Assembly (NCBI GenBank): GCA_031269245.1 | Contig: JAISZL010000009.1 | Location: 1-46,466 of the forward strand | Source of the DNA: Synergistaceae bacterium | Lineage (GTDB): Bacteria > Synergistota > Synergistia > Synergistales > Synergistaceae | Direction: 5' to 3' | DNA: 46,466 bases | The notes under the pieces: model-generated | Databases searched by the model: none | Seen by the model: only the letters and a program-made list of their open reading frames with translations | What the model was told of the DNA's origin: nothing | Made by a program: the position numbers and the translations under genes | Shown here: piece by piece, positions 16,875 to 26,261 of the stretch | How positions within the stretch are numbered: the first letter of the stretch is position 1 | Layout of the letters: each line of letters starts with the position of its first letter

Positions 16875-18433
16875 CTGGCCGCCTCCATCGTCTCTCCCGC
16901 CATCATCAGCCCTATCTCCTCCTTAGTCACGCCGCCCGGGCGTTCAACCATGCCCATTACCGTCCCCCCGCTCATCACCATTATGCGATCCGACATCTCC
17001 ATCAGCTCGTCCAAGTCCTCCGACACTAAAATTATCCCGGAACCGCGCGCGCGTTCCTCCATTATCCTCTCGTGCACGAACTCAGCCGCCCCGACGTCGA
17101 GGCCCCACACGGGGTGCATGGCCAGTATCACGGCCGGCGCCTCCGAGAGCTCGCGCGCGAGCATGAGCTTCTGTATGTTACCCCCCGACAGCGCCCTGAC
17201 CGGGGACGACAGCGAATTGGCCTGGACGTCGTACATGTCCGTCAATCTTCCCGTCAGCCCGTCTATGTACTTCCAGTTCATGAAAATCTTCCTGACCGCG
17301 GCGGGTTTTTTCCAGTAGCGCTTGAGGGCCACGTTCTCCCTCAAGTTCATGTTGGACGCGAGCCCGACGCCCTTGCGGTCGACTGGGATGTAGCTCACCC
17401 CTCGCCTGATGAACTCGCGCGGTGTCCTCCCGGACACGCGCTCGCCCTTGAAGGTTATCAGGCCGGCGTCTATGGCTCTGAGGCCGGACAGCGCCTCGCA
17501 GAGCTCCCCCTGGCCGTTGCCCGCGACCCCGGCCACGCCCAGTATCTCGCCCGCCCTCAGGTCGAACGACACGCTGCGGAGCGATACGACGCCCCGGTCG
17601 TTTCGCGCGCGCAGACCCTCGCACGACATGATCGTCTCCCCGCCGCGCGACGGCTCCGGCCTTTTCACCCGCTTCAGCGCCCTGCCCACCATCATCTCGG
17701 CCAGCGCCTCGCGCGTCACGCCGGACGCGCCCACGGCGTCCACGCGGCGCCCCTTGCGGAGGACGGTGAGGCGATCCGAGATGGAGAGCACCTCATCGAT
17801 CTTGTGGGATATGAGGATGATGCCGTGCCCCGCCGCCGTCATGATGCGCAGCGCGGAAAAGAAGTCCCTCACCTCCTGGGGGGTGAGGACGGACGTGGGC
17901 TCGTCCAGTATCAGGACCCTGGTGCCGCGATACAGCATCTTCAATATCTCCACCCGCTGCTGTTCCCCTATCGAGAGCGTCCAGACGCGAGCCTCCGGGT
18001 CCGCGGCGAGCGAGTAGCGCTCCGACAGAGCCCTTATGCGCTCCACTATCTCGTTTTTTTTCATCACGAACGGGACGCCGCTCATCCCGAGCAGCATGTT
18101 CTCCCATACGGTGAGCACGGGTATGAGCATGAAGTGCTGGTGGACCATGCCGATGCCGGACTCTATCGCGTCCCTCGGCGAGCGGAACGAGACCTCGCGC
18201 CCTTCGAGCGCGATTGAGCCGGCGTCGGGGGCGTATATGCCGGACAGCACGTTCATGAGCGTGGTCTTCCCCGCCCCGTTCTCGCCCAGCAACGCATGGA
18301 CCTCGCCGCTCATCAGGTCGAAATCGACCCCCCTGTTGGCGTAGCTGCCGAAAAAAATTTTGTCTATGCCGCGCATGGAAACCAGCGGCGTCGAAGTTGC
18401 GCTGTCAACGGACTTATGCTCAGACGGCGACAA
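16871..18433 (-). CDS. BMP-family (nucleoside/simple sugar) ABC transporter, duplicated ATP-binding subunit
   Basis: This 520-residue ATPase has two ABC domains. The first has Walker A GENGAGKTT (50-58), signature LSIGEQQRVEI and Walker B VLILDEPTSVLTP. The second has the degenerate Walker A GVAGNGQGE and signature LSGGNIQKLMLARE with the altered Walker B AMHPVWGLDVGA, as usual for YufO-type and sugar ATPases. The open frame extends up to 18637, but the TTG at 18433 lies eight bases after GGAGG, gives the normal family length and avoids an upstream hairpin, so I chose it. It is the first gene of its operon. No BMP lipoprotein gene is adjacent, so the binding protein must be encoded elsewhere. 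Confidence 0.9.
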   Translation of the reverse strand: MSPSEHKSVDSATSTPLVSMRGIDKIFFGSYANRGVDFDLMSGEVHALLGENGAGKTTLMNVLSGIYAPDAGSIALEGREVSFRSPRDAIESGIGMVHQHFMLIPVLTVWENMLLGMSGVPFVMKKNEIVERIRALSERYSLAADPEARVWTLSIGEQQRVEILKMLYRGTRVLILDEPTSVLTPQEVRDFFSALRIMTAAGHGIILISHKIDEVLSISDRLTVLRKGRRVDAVGASGVTREALAEMMVGRALKRVKRPEPSRGGETIMSCEGLRARNDRGVVSLRSVSFDLRAGEILGVAGVAGNGQGELCEALSGLRAIDAGLITFKGERVSGRTPREFIRRGVSYIPVDRKGVGLASNMNLRENVALKRYWKKPAAVRKIFMNWKYIDGLTGRLTDMYDVQANSLSSPVRALSGGNIQKLMLARELSEAPAVILAMHPVWGLDVGAAEFVHERIMEERARGSGIILVSEDLDELMEMSDRIMVMSGGTVMGMVERPGGVTKEEIGLMMAGETMEAAR

Positions 18434-18610
18434 AATAATATCCTCCACGCGGATTTTCGAGCTTTCTAACCGGCGTTTATACCAATTTGAAATCAAAGGC
18501 CTGAAGGGTGAAGCGTTAAAACAGGTTTGGAGGACCGCTTTAGCCGCATCAAAAACAGCCTGTTGATCGCGAGCCGGTATTTTTAGCACAACGCCATCCA
18601 AGTATACATG

Positions 18611-18635
18611 AAAACGCCCGGCTTGTGAGCCGGGC
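18611..18635 (-). terminator. intrinsic terminator after lplA
   Basis: Read on the minus strand, GCCCGGCT (18635-18628) and AGCCGGGC (18623-18616) form a perfect 8-bp stem with a 4-base loop, followed by GTTTTC. It lies 46 bp after the lplA stop and separates lplA from the ABC operon. Confidence 0.8.
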
Positions 18636-18681
18636 ACTCGAAAAAGCGCAAGGTCGAGATCACGGGCGCTGGGCTAGCGCG

Positions 18682-19656
18682 TCATGAGACTAGGTCGATC
18701 CATTCGTCCGCGGTCATGCCGGATATGTACGAGCCGACGTCGACGCCGCCGAGCGCGGATTTTATGGCGGCGCGCTCGTGCCGCAGCCCCCTCATCAGCT
18801 CCTCCAGGCCGGATTTGTCCAGAACGCCGAAGAAGTCTCCGTATATGCGCGCGTCGCGTATCGTCCCCCGCTCCACGGAGAGGCGCGCCTCGACGATGCC
18901 GTAGGGATACCGGGCGACGCGCCTCACGTTGTACGCCGGGGACTTCCCGAAGTTCCAGTCCCAGCTGGAGTACTTCTCCCCAGCGAGCCTCTCCGCGGCC
19001 TCTATATCGGCGGGCGCGAGCTCATACGGCTCGATGCCAGACGATATGAAGAAGTCCGCCATGCGCGAGAAGAACTCGCCGACCGGCATGGGGGACGGCA
19101 TGTGATCGGCTATGTTGGTGACACGGCTGCGGACCGACTTCACCCCGTGACTCTCGATCTTTATGTCCCGCGGCTTCAGCGCCCGGCTCAGGTCAGAGAA
19201 GTCCGCGCTGTACAGAATGCAGCCGTGGTGCATGATGCGCCCTCGCCTCACTGCCTGGGCGTTGCCGCAGAATTTCATGCCGTTTATCACGAGGTCGTTG
19301 CGCCCTTTAAGCGACGCGCTCACCCCGAGCGTCGCCAGAAAGCGTATGACGGGGGATGTGAATAGCTCGTAGTTGCTGAAGTCGCCGTGCTTGGCGGCCT
19401 GGATGACGGTGAAGTTGACGTTGCCCAGGTCGTGAAAGACGGCGCCGCCTCCCGATTGCCTGCGTACTACCGGGATACCTCGGCTGGACACGTATTCGGC
19501 GTCGATCTCGGACTCCGCGTTCTGATTGAGACCGATTATGACCGACTTCGAGTTTCTCCAGAGAATTATAGTCTCGATGTCCATCCCCGTCAGGACATGC
19601 TCCTCCAGCGCGAGGTTGAACTGAGGGGAGGTGTTGTTGTTTATTATCAGATACAC
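18682..19656 (-). CDS. lplA: lipoate-protein ligase A
   Basis: LplA attaches scavenged lipoate to lipoyl domains of 2-oxoacid dehydrogenases or the glycine-cleavage H protein through a lipoyl-AMP intermediate. In 324 residues the BPL/LplA catalytic fold shows the signature VVRRQSGGGAVFHDLGNVNF and, further on, KFCGNAQAVRRGRIMHHGCI with the Lys expected to contact lipoyl-AMP and the following KGRND-type loop. The C-terminal accessory domain has SSWDWNFGKSPAYNV. The GTG start at 19656 follows a G-rich stretch. A terminator follows. It is probably the last gene of a run that begins with the PAS-GGDEF protein. No lipoyl acceptor gene is nearby. Confidence 0.93.
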   Translation of the reverse strand: MYLIINNNTSPQFNLALEEHVLTGMDIETIILWRNSKSVIIGLNQNAESEIDAEYVSSRGIPVVRRQSGGGAVFHDLGNVNFTVIQAAKHGDFSNYELFTSPVIRFLATLGVSASLKGRNDLVINGMKFCGNAQAVRRGRIMHHGCILYSADFSDLSRALKPRDIKIESHGVKSVRSRVTNIADHMPSPMPVGEFFSRMADFFISSGIEPYELAPADIEAAERLAGEKYSSWDWNFGKSPAYNVRRVARYPYGIVEARLSVERGTIRDARIYGDFFGVLDKSGLEELMRGLRHERAAIKSALGGVDVGSYISGMTADEWIDLVS

Positions 19657-19776
19657 GCGCCGCGCCCCCTTCGTTTCGATTCCAAGTCAAACGAGCCACA
19701 ATTTGATTTGGGAGATGTTGAGGTTTCTTGTCCACCGGGGCGGTTTTACGCCCTTCCCCTCTGAGTTGCTGCCGAG

Positions 19777-20727
19777 TCACTCCGAGAATCCGAACAGCCC
19801 CAGGCTTTCCGCGTCGCGGAGGGCGGTGATAGCCTCCTCGTCGATTTCCTCCTGATCCGAGCCCGAGGCCATCTTGGCCCGCAGGACGTCTCTTGTCTCC
19901 CGCATCTTGTCGAGGCAGCCGATGCCCTTGTACGTCTCCTCGATCATGTCCATGTCGTTGGGATCTAATACCCTTCCGGTCAAGTACCCGAATGCGAATG
20001 TGACGGCCGTGATGAAGGCCAGGCGCTCGTCCGTCTCCGACCACAGATCCGTGAGCATGGACGCGGTCATGAGCATCTCCTCGATGTACGCGTCCTCGTC
20101 CTCGTCGCCGTCGATATCGGAGTCGTCGATCTCCCATAGCTCCAACACGTAGAACGGCAGGTCCGGATCCGCCTCGAACGCGTCCAAGAGCGCGCCCAGC
20201 GAGTCCCTGCTGCCCCCGTCCGTCTCGAACATGGCTATCGCCCTGCAGAATTCACCCATAGGGGTCTGGCAGATGTCGGAGTCCGCGGAATCCATCACGG
20301 CCGTGAAATCCTTCCTCTCAACCAGTACCGTGTAGTAGATCATACGGCTCGCGCCGCGGCAATCCCTGTCGAGCTCCATCAACTCGCGCGCCGTTTCGAG
20401 CGCGTCGTCCTTCCTGCCGCCGAAGTAGAGAAATGAGGCCAGGTCGGAGAGCATCGACATGTAAAGCGAATATACGCGCTCGTCGACTTCGTCCGAGTCG
20501 TCCGATACCTCTATCTGCGGGCGCAGAAGCGCGACGGCGTCGTGAAGCAGATTTATCCCTCTGAGGGGATCTTCGTTGAGCGACTGCCATTTTATGTATT
20601 TCGCGAGAGGGTTATCGGGGTCTATCTCCATGATCTCATCGGCCAGCACCCCGCGCCTTTCGTCGTCATCCTCGCCGATGACTTGCTTGATCAGCTCGCT
20701 GATCTTTTGAAGGTTCATGTCGTCCAT
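19777..20727 (-). CDS. acidic TPR-like helical-repeat protein
   Basis: I cannot name this 316-residue soluble protein precisely. It is strongly acidic (DDSDIDGDEDEDAYIEEM) and mostly helical. TPR-like spacing is seen in LADEIMEIDPDNPLAKYIKW and in FGGRKDDALETARELMELDR, suggesting a protein-interaction scaffold. ATG 20727 is the chosen start; a TTG at 20739 would overlap the previous stop. GGAGG ahead lies inside the end of the PAS-GGDEF gene, so the two are translationally coupled and probably act together. Confidence 0.65.
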   Translation of the reverse strand: MDDMNLQKISELIKQVIGEDDDERRGVLADEIMEIDPDNPLAKYIKWQSLNEDPLRGINLLHDAVALLRPQIEVSDDSDEVDERVYSLYMSMLSDLASFLYFGGRKDDALETARELMELDRDCRGASRMIYYTVLVERKDFTAVMDSADSDICQTPMGEFCRAIAMFETDGGSRDSLGALLDAFEADPDLPFYVLELWEIDDSDIDGDEDEDAYIEEMLMTASMLTDLWSETDERLAFITAVTFAFGYLTGRVLDPNDMDMIEETYKGIGCLDKMRETRDVLRAKMASGSDQEEIDEEAITALRDAESLGLFGFSE

Positions 20728-20735
20728 AACTTTGA

Positions 20736-22577
20736 TCAATCCTCCATATTTGTCGCGAATTTTGGCGGTTCAGCGCGCAGCTTTACCATTACTTCCTGAA
20801 CTATAAACGGGTCGAACTGCCTCCCGGCGCTCGACTCTATGGAGTCGAGCGCTTCGCCGAAAGAGGGGCGCGCTTGGCCGCGGTTCAGGCTCATCATCCC
20901 CTCCAGCGCGTCGAATATCGAGACGATGCGCGACACGACCGGTATGGAGTCACCCTTTTGCTGATTCGGGTACCCCATTCCGTCCCACCACTCGTGATGT
21001 GAGAGTATGAAATCCGCTGCGGGTGCGATCTCGACTATACATCGGGCTATCCTGTAGCCCACCGCCATATGCTGAAGCGGCGGCGCGACCCTCTCCTCGG
21101 ACGGGGTGCCGCGAATGGCGTCCAGTTCGTCGGCGCACGCCAAGAGCCCCACGTCGTGATACTTGCACAGCAGCCTCAGCATGTATGGGTCGAAGTCGCC
21201 ATCGAGGTTCTCCGCGATCCAGTCGCCCCACATTATCATGCGCTTGCAGCGGCTGCCCATGGCCCCACCCATGATATTGCGCAATTGCTCCTCCAGCGCG
21301 CCCAGTATCCTCAGCCGAGACGATTTACCGTCTCGGAGCTTGTTGGAGTACATAATGTCCTCCGCTTCGCTCATGACATCGCTGATGGGAGTCTCTGCGA
21401 AGCTCTTCACCGCCACGCCCAGCGCCATGCTCGGGCGGACGACCCCCACGCTCTTCCACTCCTGACACGTCTTGGTGATATTGGCCGCCCTCGACTCCGA
21501 CTCCTCCTTGCCCGTGTTCGGCATGAGCATTATGAATTCGTCCCCTCCCCAACGAAACACCATGTCGTTTTTCGTCGCGCCGCGCCGCAGGATGTCGGCG
21601 GCGGAGCTGAGCAGCACATCGCCCTCGTGGTGACCGAAGGCGTCGTTGGCCAGTTTGAGGCAGTTCAAATCGGCGTAGATGACGCCGAGGGGCAGTGCCT
21701 CCTGCCTGTCCAGGCTGACCAGCGCGTCCTCGCACGCATGTCTGTTCAAGAGTCCCGTCAAGACATCGTGGCTGTTGACAAAGCTTATCTTCTCCACCGC
21801 CAATTTTGCCTCAGTAATATCCTCTACTATTCCGATAGCTCCGAGAAACGCGCGGTTGTCCGAGATGACGGGGCTGAACGAAACCCTGACCCATCCCTTG
21901 CTCTCACCGTCGGAGGACTGGAATTGCGACTCGTGCTTGGAGTTGATCCCGACCACGGCGTCAATGGCAGCCCTTTTGAACCGGCTGTATATCTTCAGGT
22001 TGTTGTCCTCGGCCAGGCAGACGTTCATGACCTCCGACTTTTCCAATCCGAAGATCGAGAGGAAAGCGGCGTTGCAGTCGGTTATTATCCCGTCGCTGTT
22101 GACGTGCATGAAGCCGAGCGGGGAATCGTGGAATATGGTCCTGTAGCGGTCCTCCCTGTCGGTGAGGTCGGATATCTTGTCCATGTATTCGTTTATGTCC
22201 CTGCATACGAGCGACAGCAGATTCCGTCCGCCCGAGCGATACCAGTTGAACCGTGCCTCCAGCAGAATCTCCCTGCCGGAGGCGCCCTTGGCCGGGAACG
22301 TGAGCTTCATCCGTCTGACGTCGTCCTCCATCGTCCTTCGGAAGATGGCGTCGACGTAGACCCTCGGAATGAGGTCGTCTATCCTGACCGCGGCCCCGTC
22401 CTCGCCGGACAGATTGAACAAATCGCGCGCCAAGTCGGAGGCGGCCACTATCTCCCGTCTCTCGTCGACAAGGAAGACAATCTCGTTCACGCGCTTGACG
22501 AACATGAGCAAATCGCCCATGCCTCCCGCCGGTTCCAACACGTTGGGGCTATCCTCCGAAACTCTCATCCTCGACAT
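20736..22577 (-). CDS. PAS-GGDEF-HD signalling protein (diguanylate cyclase with HD-GYP-like domain)
   Basis: The 613-residue protein has no transmembrane segment. It starts with two PAS domains (about 20-140 and 145-270; FHDSPLGFMHVNSDGIITDC opens the second). A GGDEF domain has an intact active site RWGGDEFIML (about 340) and the usual HDVLTGLLNRHACED start. The C-terminal HD domain has KYHDVG and HHEWWDGMGYPN, keeping the HD and HHExxDGxGYP residues of c-di-GMP phosphodiesterases, though the intervening helix is divergent. It could therefore both make and break c-di-GMP. ATG 22577 follows GAGGAAG. Its stop overlaps the start region of the TPR-like gene. PAS ligands are not identifiable. 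Confidence 0.9.
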   Translation of the reverse strand: MSRMRVSEDSPNVLEPAGGMGDLLMFVKRVNEIVFLVDERREIVAASDLARDLFNLSGEDGAAVRIDDLIPRVYVDAIFRRTMEDDVRRMKLTFPAKGASGREILLEARFNWYRSGGRNLLSLVCRDINEYMDKISDLTDREDRYRTIFHDSPLGFMHVNSDGIITDCNAAFLSIFGLEKSEVMNVCLAEDNNLKIYSRFKRAAIDAVVGINSKHESQFQSSDGESKGWVRVSFSPVISDNRAFLGAIGIVEDITEAKLAVEKISFVNSHDVLTGLLNRHACEDALVSLDRQEALPLGVIYADLNCLKLANDAFGHHEGDVLLSSAADILRRGATKNDMVFRWGGDEFIMLMPNTGKEESESRAANITKTCQEWKSVGVVRPSMALGVAVKSFAETPISDVMSEAEDIMYSNKLRDGKSSRLRILGALEEQLRNIMGGAMGSRCKRMIMWGDWIAENLDGDFDPYMLRLLCKYHDVGLLACADELDAIRGTPSEERVAPPLQHMAVGYRIARCIVEIAPAADFILSHHEWWDGMGYPNQQKGDSIPVVSRIVSIFDALEGMMSLNRGQARPSFGEALDSIESSAGRQFDPFIVQEVMVKLRAEPPKFATNMED

Positions 22578-22637
22578 ACTTCCTCAATGCTACAAATATT
22601 ACGCTGGCTAATCAATTTAACTTTTTTAAATTATACC

Positions 22638-25600
22638 TCATATTTTCAGCGTGCAATTGTTCGCTTCGTCGCAGTCATGTTTAAAAGGGCACGATTCGCA
22701 GCGTTCGAGTTCTCCCTCGAAAGGGCCCTTTAACGCGGTTTCCGCCGCCGTGCTTATATTTTTACCTATGTCGTTCCAATTGTCGATTTTTTTGATTTTC
22801 ACGGGCGGCGGGCCGATGAGCCGGTCGTTTCTCAAGAAGATGATCCCCACGTCGACATCGAGCTTCGGGCGCGCTATATGACACGCCATGGCGTAAAACA
22901 GCATTTGCGCCTCGTACAGCTCCTCCGGCGCGCTCTCCCGCGATGTGATTTTCCAGTCCCTGACGTGGCCTCCGCGCTCGTCCTCCCAGTATGCGTCGAT
23001 GCTCCCCACCAGGTTCGTCCCGGCATGGCGCACAGAGAACGCGAGCTCCCTTCGCAGCGCGCCCGCCCGGCGAAGAGAGCGCATCTCATTGCCCGCCTCT
23101 GTGGCGGCGAACGCGCCGAGCCACGCGAGGATGATTTTTCTGTTGGACTGCGGCCCGCACGCGTGCCTGAGGGGCGCGGGCATCTCCCTCAGGGTATCCT
23201 CCAGCTCCCTGCCGCCCTCCAGTGGGAGGCAATGCGTGAGGGAGTTCGCGTCGAAATCCCATCTCGACAACACCCAGTGCGCGACTGAGCCCAGATCGGC
23301 GCCGCCGTAGCCGTCTCCGTCTGGCATCTCCCACTTCAGTGCGCGCCCCTGGCGATAGCGTGCCCTGTACGCGGCGGGACACCACGAGATGAGGGAAAAT
23401 GCCGACGCTGACATGCGGGCGAGGCGCGGCCTGAATGGGACGCCGCTTGGCACCGCCTTCAGCGCGTCCTGAGCGGCTCCCTTCGCCGGCTCCGGCGACG
23501 CGCGGTGACGCGCGGCGACGCCGCGGAGCGAGAGTGCCGTGACCGGCAGCGGTCCTCCGTTCGCATCGTTCGCCTCCATCAGCAGGCCGAGCCAGTCGCC
23601 TCCGGAGGGGAGCGACCGTTTCAAAACGCCGCAGCACAGGAGGTAATCCTGCGCGCGCGTCATCGCCACGTACATCAGCCGGGCGCTCTCATCCATCTCC
23701 TCGGCGCGCTCTATGACGGCGTGCCATTTCGCCGTGACGGAGGCGCTCCCGTCGGGCAGACGGCTCGCAACGACGCCGAGCTGCCTCGACACCGATACCC
23801 TGCCTCCGACGCCACCCCTTCTTCCCGTCGGCGACGCCTCCATTCCCATTATGGCCACGATGGGAAACTCGAGTCCCTTCGAGGCGTGAACGGTCATCGC
23901 GCGCACAGCGTCGATATCCTCGCGCGACGCGTCGGGCTCGAACGCGCCCTCCCCTCCCCTCATCTCCCTCTCCAGGTAGCTGGCGCACGGCGGCAGGAGC
24001 TTCCCGAATGACGACTCGTACTCGCGCGCCATGTCTATGGCCGTTCGCACGTTGGCTCGCACCCTCGCGCGCGACTCCGCGCCGTAGGCGTCGAGCCACG
24101 AGCCGTCCTCCGTCAGCGCGCAGAGCGCCTCCGATGGCCCGAGCAGACGAGCCGTTCTCCGCAGCTTGGACTCGCGTGCCGCGTGTTCGCCGAACTCGCG
24201 CGAGAAAACGTCCCTGAGCGTCGAGCCGGCGGCGCGGGCCGATTCCGCCAGGCAGAGCGCGGTTCCCGGCGGCAGTCCGGAGAGGGGCGACTCCATCCAT
24301 CCGGCAAGGGCCGTCTCGTCGTCCGGGTTGTCCAACAGGCGCAGCAAGCCCACGATGTCGCGGACCTCGCTCCTGTTGAAGTACTCCCTGCCGCTGCCGA
24401 AGACGACCGGCACACCCTCCCGCGCGAACGCGAGCTCTATCTCGCGGTACGGCGTCCTCGTGGGCACCAGCACCGCCATGTCGCGCCAACGAGCCGGCCT
24501 GAACGCCGTCGTTTTTCTGTCCCACACGACGGTCCCGCCCGCCGACATCTCCCTGAGCCTCGCGGCTAACCCCCCGGCCAGCGACATCCGCCGGGACTTA
24601 GCGTCCTCGCGGGGGCCCTCCGGTTTTTTATCACGCCCCTCCGCCGCCTCTTCCGCGGGGGGGTAGACAAGTATTTCGAGCGGGGACTCCGGCGCGTCCG
24701 GCCCGTTGCGCTCCTCCCACCACGGCGCGTCGGAGGGGGGCAACAGCGGCTCGTACCTCGCGCGCAAGTCCGCGTCTTCCAATACGCCGTCTCTCCATAT
24801 GTGCCCGAAGACCATGTTGATCCCGTCCATCAGCCTGCCGCTCATGCGGTAGCTGTGGGAGAGGGGGATGCCTAGGGCCTCGGGCGCCGCGGCGTAGCGG
24901 GCAAGCAGCCTTGGGTTCGCGTGGCGGAATCTGTATATGGACTGTTTTATGTCGCCGACGATAAACAGCGTCCTCGTCCCCCCGTCCGGTCCGCCGGCAT
25001 CTCCCCACGCCCGGACCAGCGAGCCTATCATGTTGTCCTGCAGCTCGTCGGTGTCCTGAAACTCGTCCACCATTATGTGCCTGAAGCGAGCGGCGTAGGA
25101 TTTGCTCGCGGCCAGGACGTCCCCGGCGTAACGCACAAGGTCGGAGAAGGTGAGCGCGCCCAGCTCTCCCCTGACCGAGTCCCAGCATTTCCAGAATGTG
25201 GCGGCGATCGCCAGGAGCAGCCTCCTGACGCGCGCCTCGTCCTCTCCGTAAGGGGGCGACGCGAACAGCGTCGCGGACACCTCCGCGTCACCCCTGCGCT
25301 CGTCCCTCCACTCCTTCAGGTTCTTGCCGAGGGCGCCCTCGATCGCGTCCTTGAACGCGCGCTTACCGCCGGAGAGGTTCGAGAGGGCGTTGTTTACGAG
25401 GTCGGCGAAAAAACCTCGGCACGTCTCGCGGCTCCGTTCCGCCCCTCTCCACCTATCCCTGACCCCTCGGAGCGCGCTGGGCAGATTTCCCGCGTCCGGC
25501 TCGTCGATAAAGCGCCCTATCGAGGGGAAGACTCGGTCCTGCCACTCGTCCCACGCGGAGAACCACCTGCCCTCCAAGAACGACGCGACCCGCTCCCGTG

Positions 25601-26261
25601 CGGCGAGCTCGAGGCGGGGATCGAAGTCCCTCATGTCCTCCGGGCGCCGGTTCATGCTGCCGAAAAGCTCGCAGGAATCCCTGCCAAGGCTGGCCAGCTC
25701 GCGCGCTCCGAAGTAGTTAATGAGGCCGGGGTAACCCGGGTCGCTGAACAGCGATAGCGCGTATTTCTCCCACTCGTCCGGCATCTTGCCGGGCAGTCGC
25801 CCGTCGGGCCGAGTCGCCGCGCTCCATCTGAGGTCGTTCCAGAATTCGCGCTCGCTCGGCGCGCCGATTATGGACGAGCGCGGGTCTATGTCGAGCTCCA
25901 GGCCGGACTCTCGTATAACCCGCAGGGCATACGAGTGGATGGTCGAGATGTACGCTTCGTCGACACGGTCTATCGCGTCCCTGAGGTGCGGAGTGTCGGC
26001 CCTGTGCCATGATTTGAGCGTGCCGCGTATCCGCTCCCTCATCTCGGACGCCGCAAGCTGGGTGAAGGTGAGCGTCAGTATCTGGTCGACCTTGCAATCC
26101 GGGTCGCTCGCGAGAAGCCACGCGAAGCGGCGGGCGAGCGTGTGGGTCTTGCCTGTTCCCGCGCCCGCGCTGACCACAATCAGGGGGGCGCGGGAGCATA
26201 TGGCCAGCCTCTGCTCCTCCCGCGCGTCCTCGACGAGCCCGCTCAGCGACGCCTCATTCAT
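22638..26261 (-). CDS. addA: AddA/RecB-like helicase-nuclease (double-strand break repair)
   Basis: This is a superfamily I DNA helicase with a C-terminal RecB-type nuclease, 1207 residues. Helicase motifs are Walker A VSAGAGTGKTHTLARR, DEFQDTDELQ, DIKQSIYRFRHANP, TVHASKGLEFPIVAI and YVAMTRAQDYLL. The nuclease shows the His in GSVAHWVL, D and DWK in SIDAYWEDERGGHVRDWK, and the Gln in EAQMLFYAMA. An unusual Cys set, SWCPAAYRARY (about 960) and CESCPFKHDC near the end, looks like a [4Fe-4S] site of the kind known in AddB. ATG 26261 is chosen after GGAGGGGG; it overlaps addB by 8 bases. With addB it should resect double-strand ends for RecA loading. Confidence 0.9.
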   Translation of the reverse strand: MNEASLSGLVEDAREEQRLAICSRAPLIVVSAGAGTGKTHTLARRFAWLLASDPDCKVDQILTLTFTQLAASEMRERIRGTLKSWHRADTPHLRDAIDRVDEAYISTIHSYALRVIRESGLELDIDPRSSIIGAPSEREFWNDLRWSAATRPDGRLPGKMPDEWEKYALSLFSDPGYPGLINYFGARELASLGRDSCELFGSMNRRPEDMRDFDPRLELAARERVASFLEGRWFSAWDEWQDRVFPSIGRFIDEPDAGNLPSALRGVRDRWRGAERSRETCRGFFADLVNNALSNLSGGKRAFKDAIEGALGKNLKEWRDERRGDAEVSATLFASPPYGEDEARVRRLLLAIAATFWKCWDSVRGELGALTFSDLVRYAGDVLAASKSYAARFRHIMVDEFQDTDELQDNMIGSLVRAWGDAGGPDGGTRTLFIVGDIKQSIYRFRHANPRLLARYAAAPEALGIPLSHSYRMSGRLMDGINMVFGHIWRDGVLEDADLRARYEPLLPPSDAPWWEERNGPDAPESPLEILVYPPAEEAAEGRDKKPEGPREDAKSRRMSLAGGLAARLREMSAGGTVVWDRKTTAFRPARWRDMAVLVPTRTPYREIELAFAREGVPVVFGSGREYFNRSEVRDIVGLLRLLDNPDDETALAGWMESPLSGLPPGTALCLAESARAAGSTLRDVFSREFGEHAARESKLRRTARLLGPSEALCALTEDGSWLDAYGAESRARVRANVRTAIDMAREYESSFGKLLPPCASYLEREMRGGEGAFEPDASREDIDAVRAMTVHASKGLEFPIVAIMGMEASPTGRRGGVGGRVSVSRQLGVVASRLPDGSASVTAKWHAVIERAEEMDESARLMYVAMTRAQDYLLCCGVLKRSLPSGGDWLGLLMEANDANGGPLPVTALSLRGVAARHRASPEPAKGAAQDALKAVPSGVPFRPRLARMSASAFSLISWCPAAYRARYRQGRALKWEMPDGDGYGGADLGSVAHWVLSRWDFDANSLTHCLPLEGGRELEDTLREMPAPLRHACGPQSNRKIILAWLGAFAATEAGNEMRSLRRAGALRRELAFSVRHAGTNLVGSIDAYWEDERGGHVRDWKITSRESAPEELYEAQMLFYAMACHIARPKLDVDVGIIFLRNDRLIGPPPVKIKKIDNWNDIGKNISTAAETALKGPFEGELERCESCPFKHDCDEANNCTLKI

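Noticed and set aside
18434-18637. N-terminal extension of the ABC ATPase by 68 residues
   Set aside because: It reads through a terminator hairpin, has no family counterpart, and the TTG at 18433 has a well-placed GGAGG.
19657-19776. Terminator between the TPR-like gene and lplA
   Set aside because: Only a 5-bp GGGCG/CGCCC stem without a T run is present, too weak to call.
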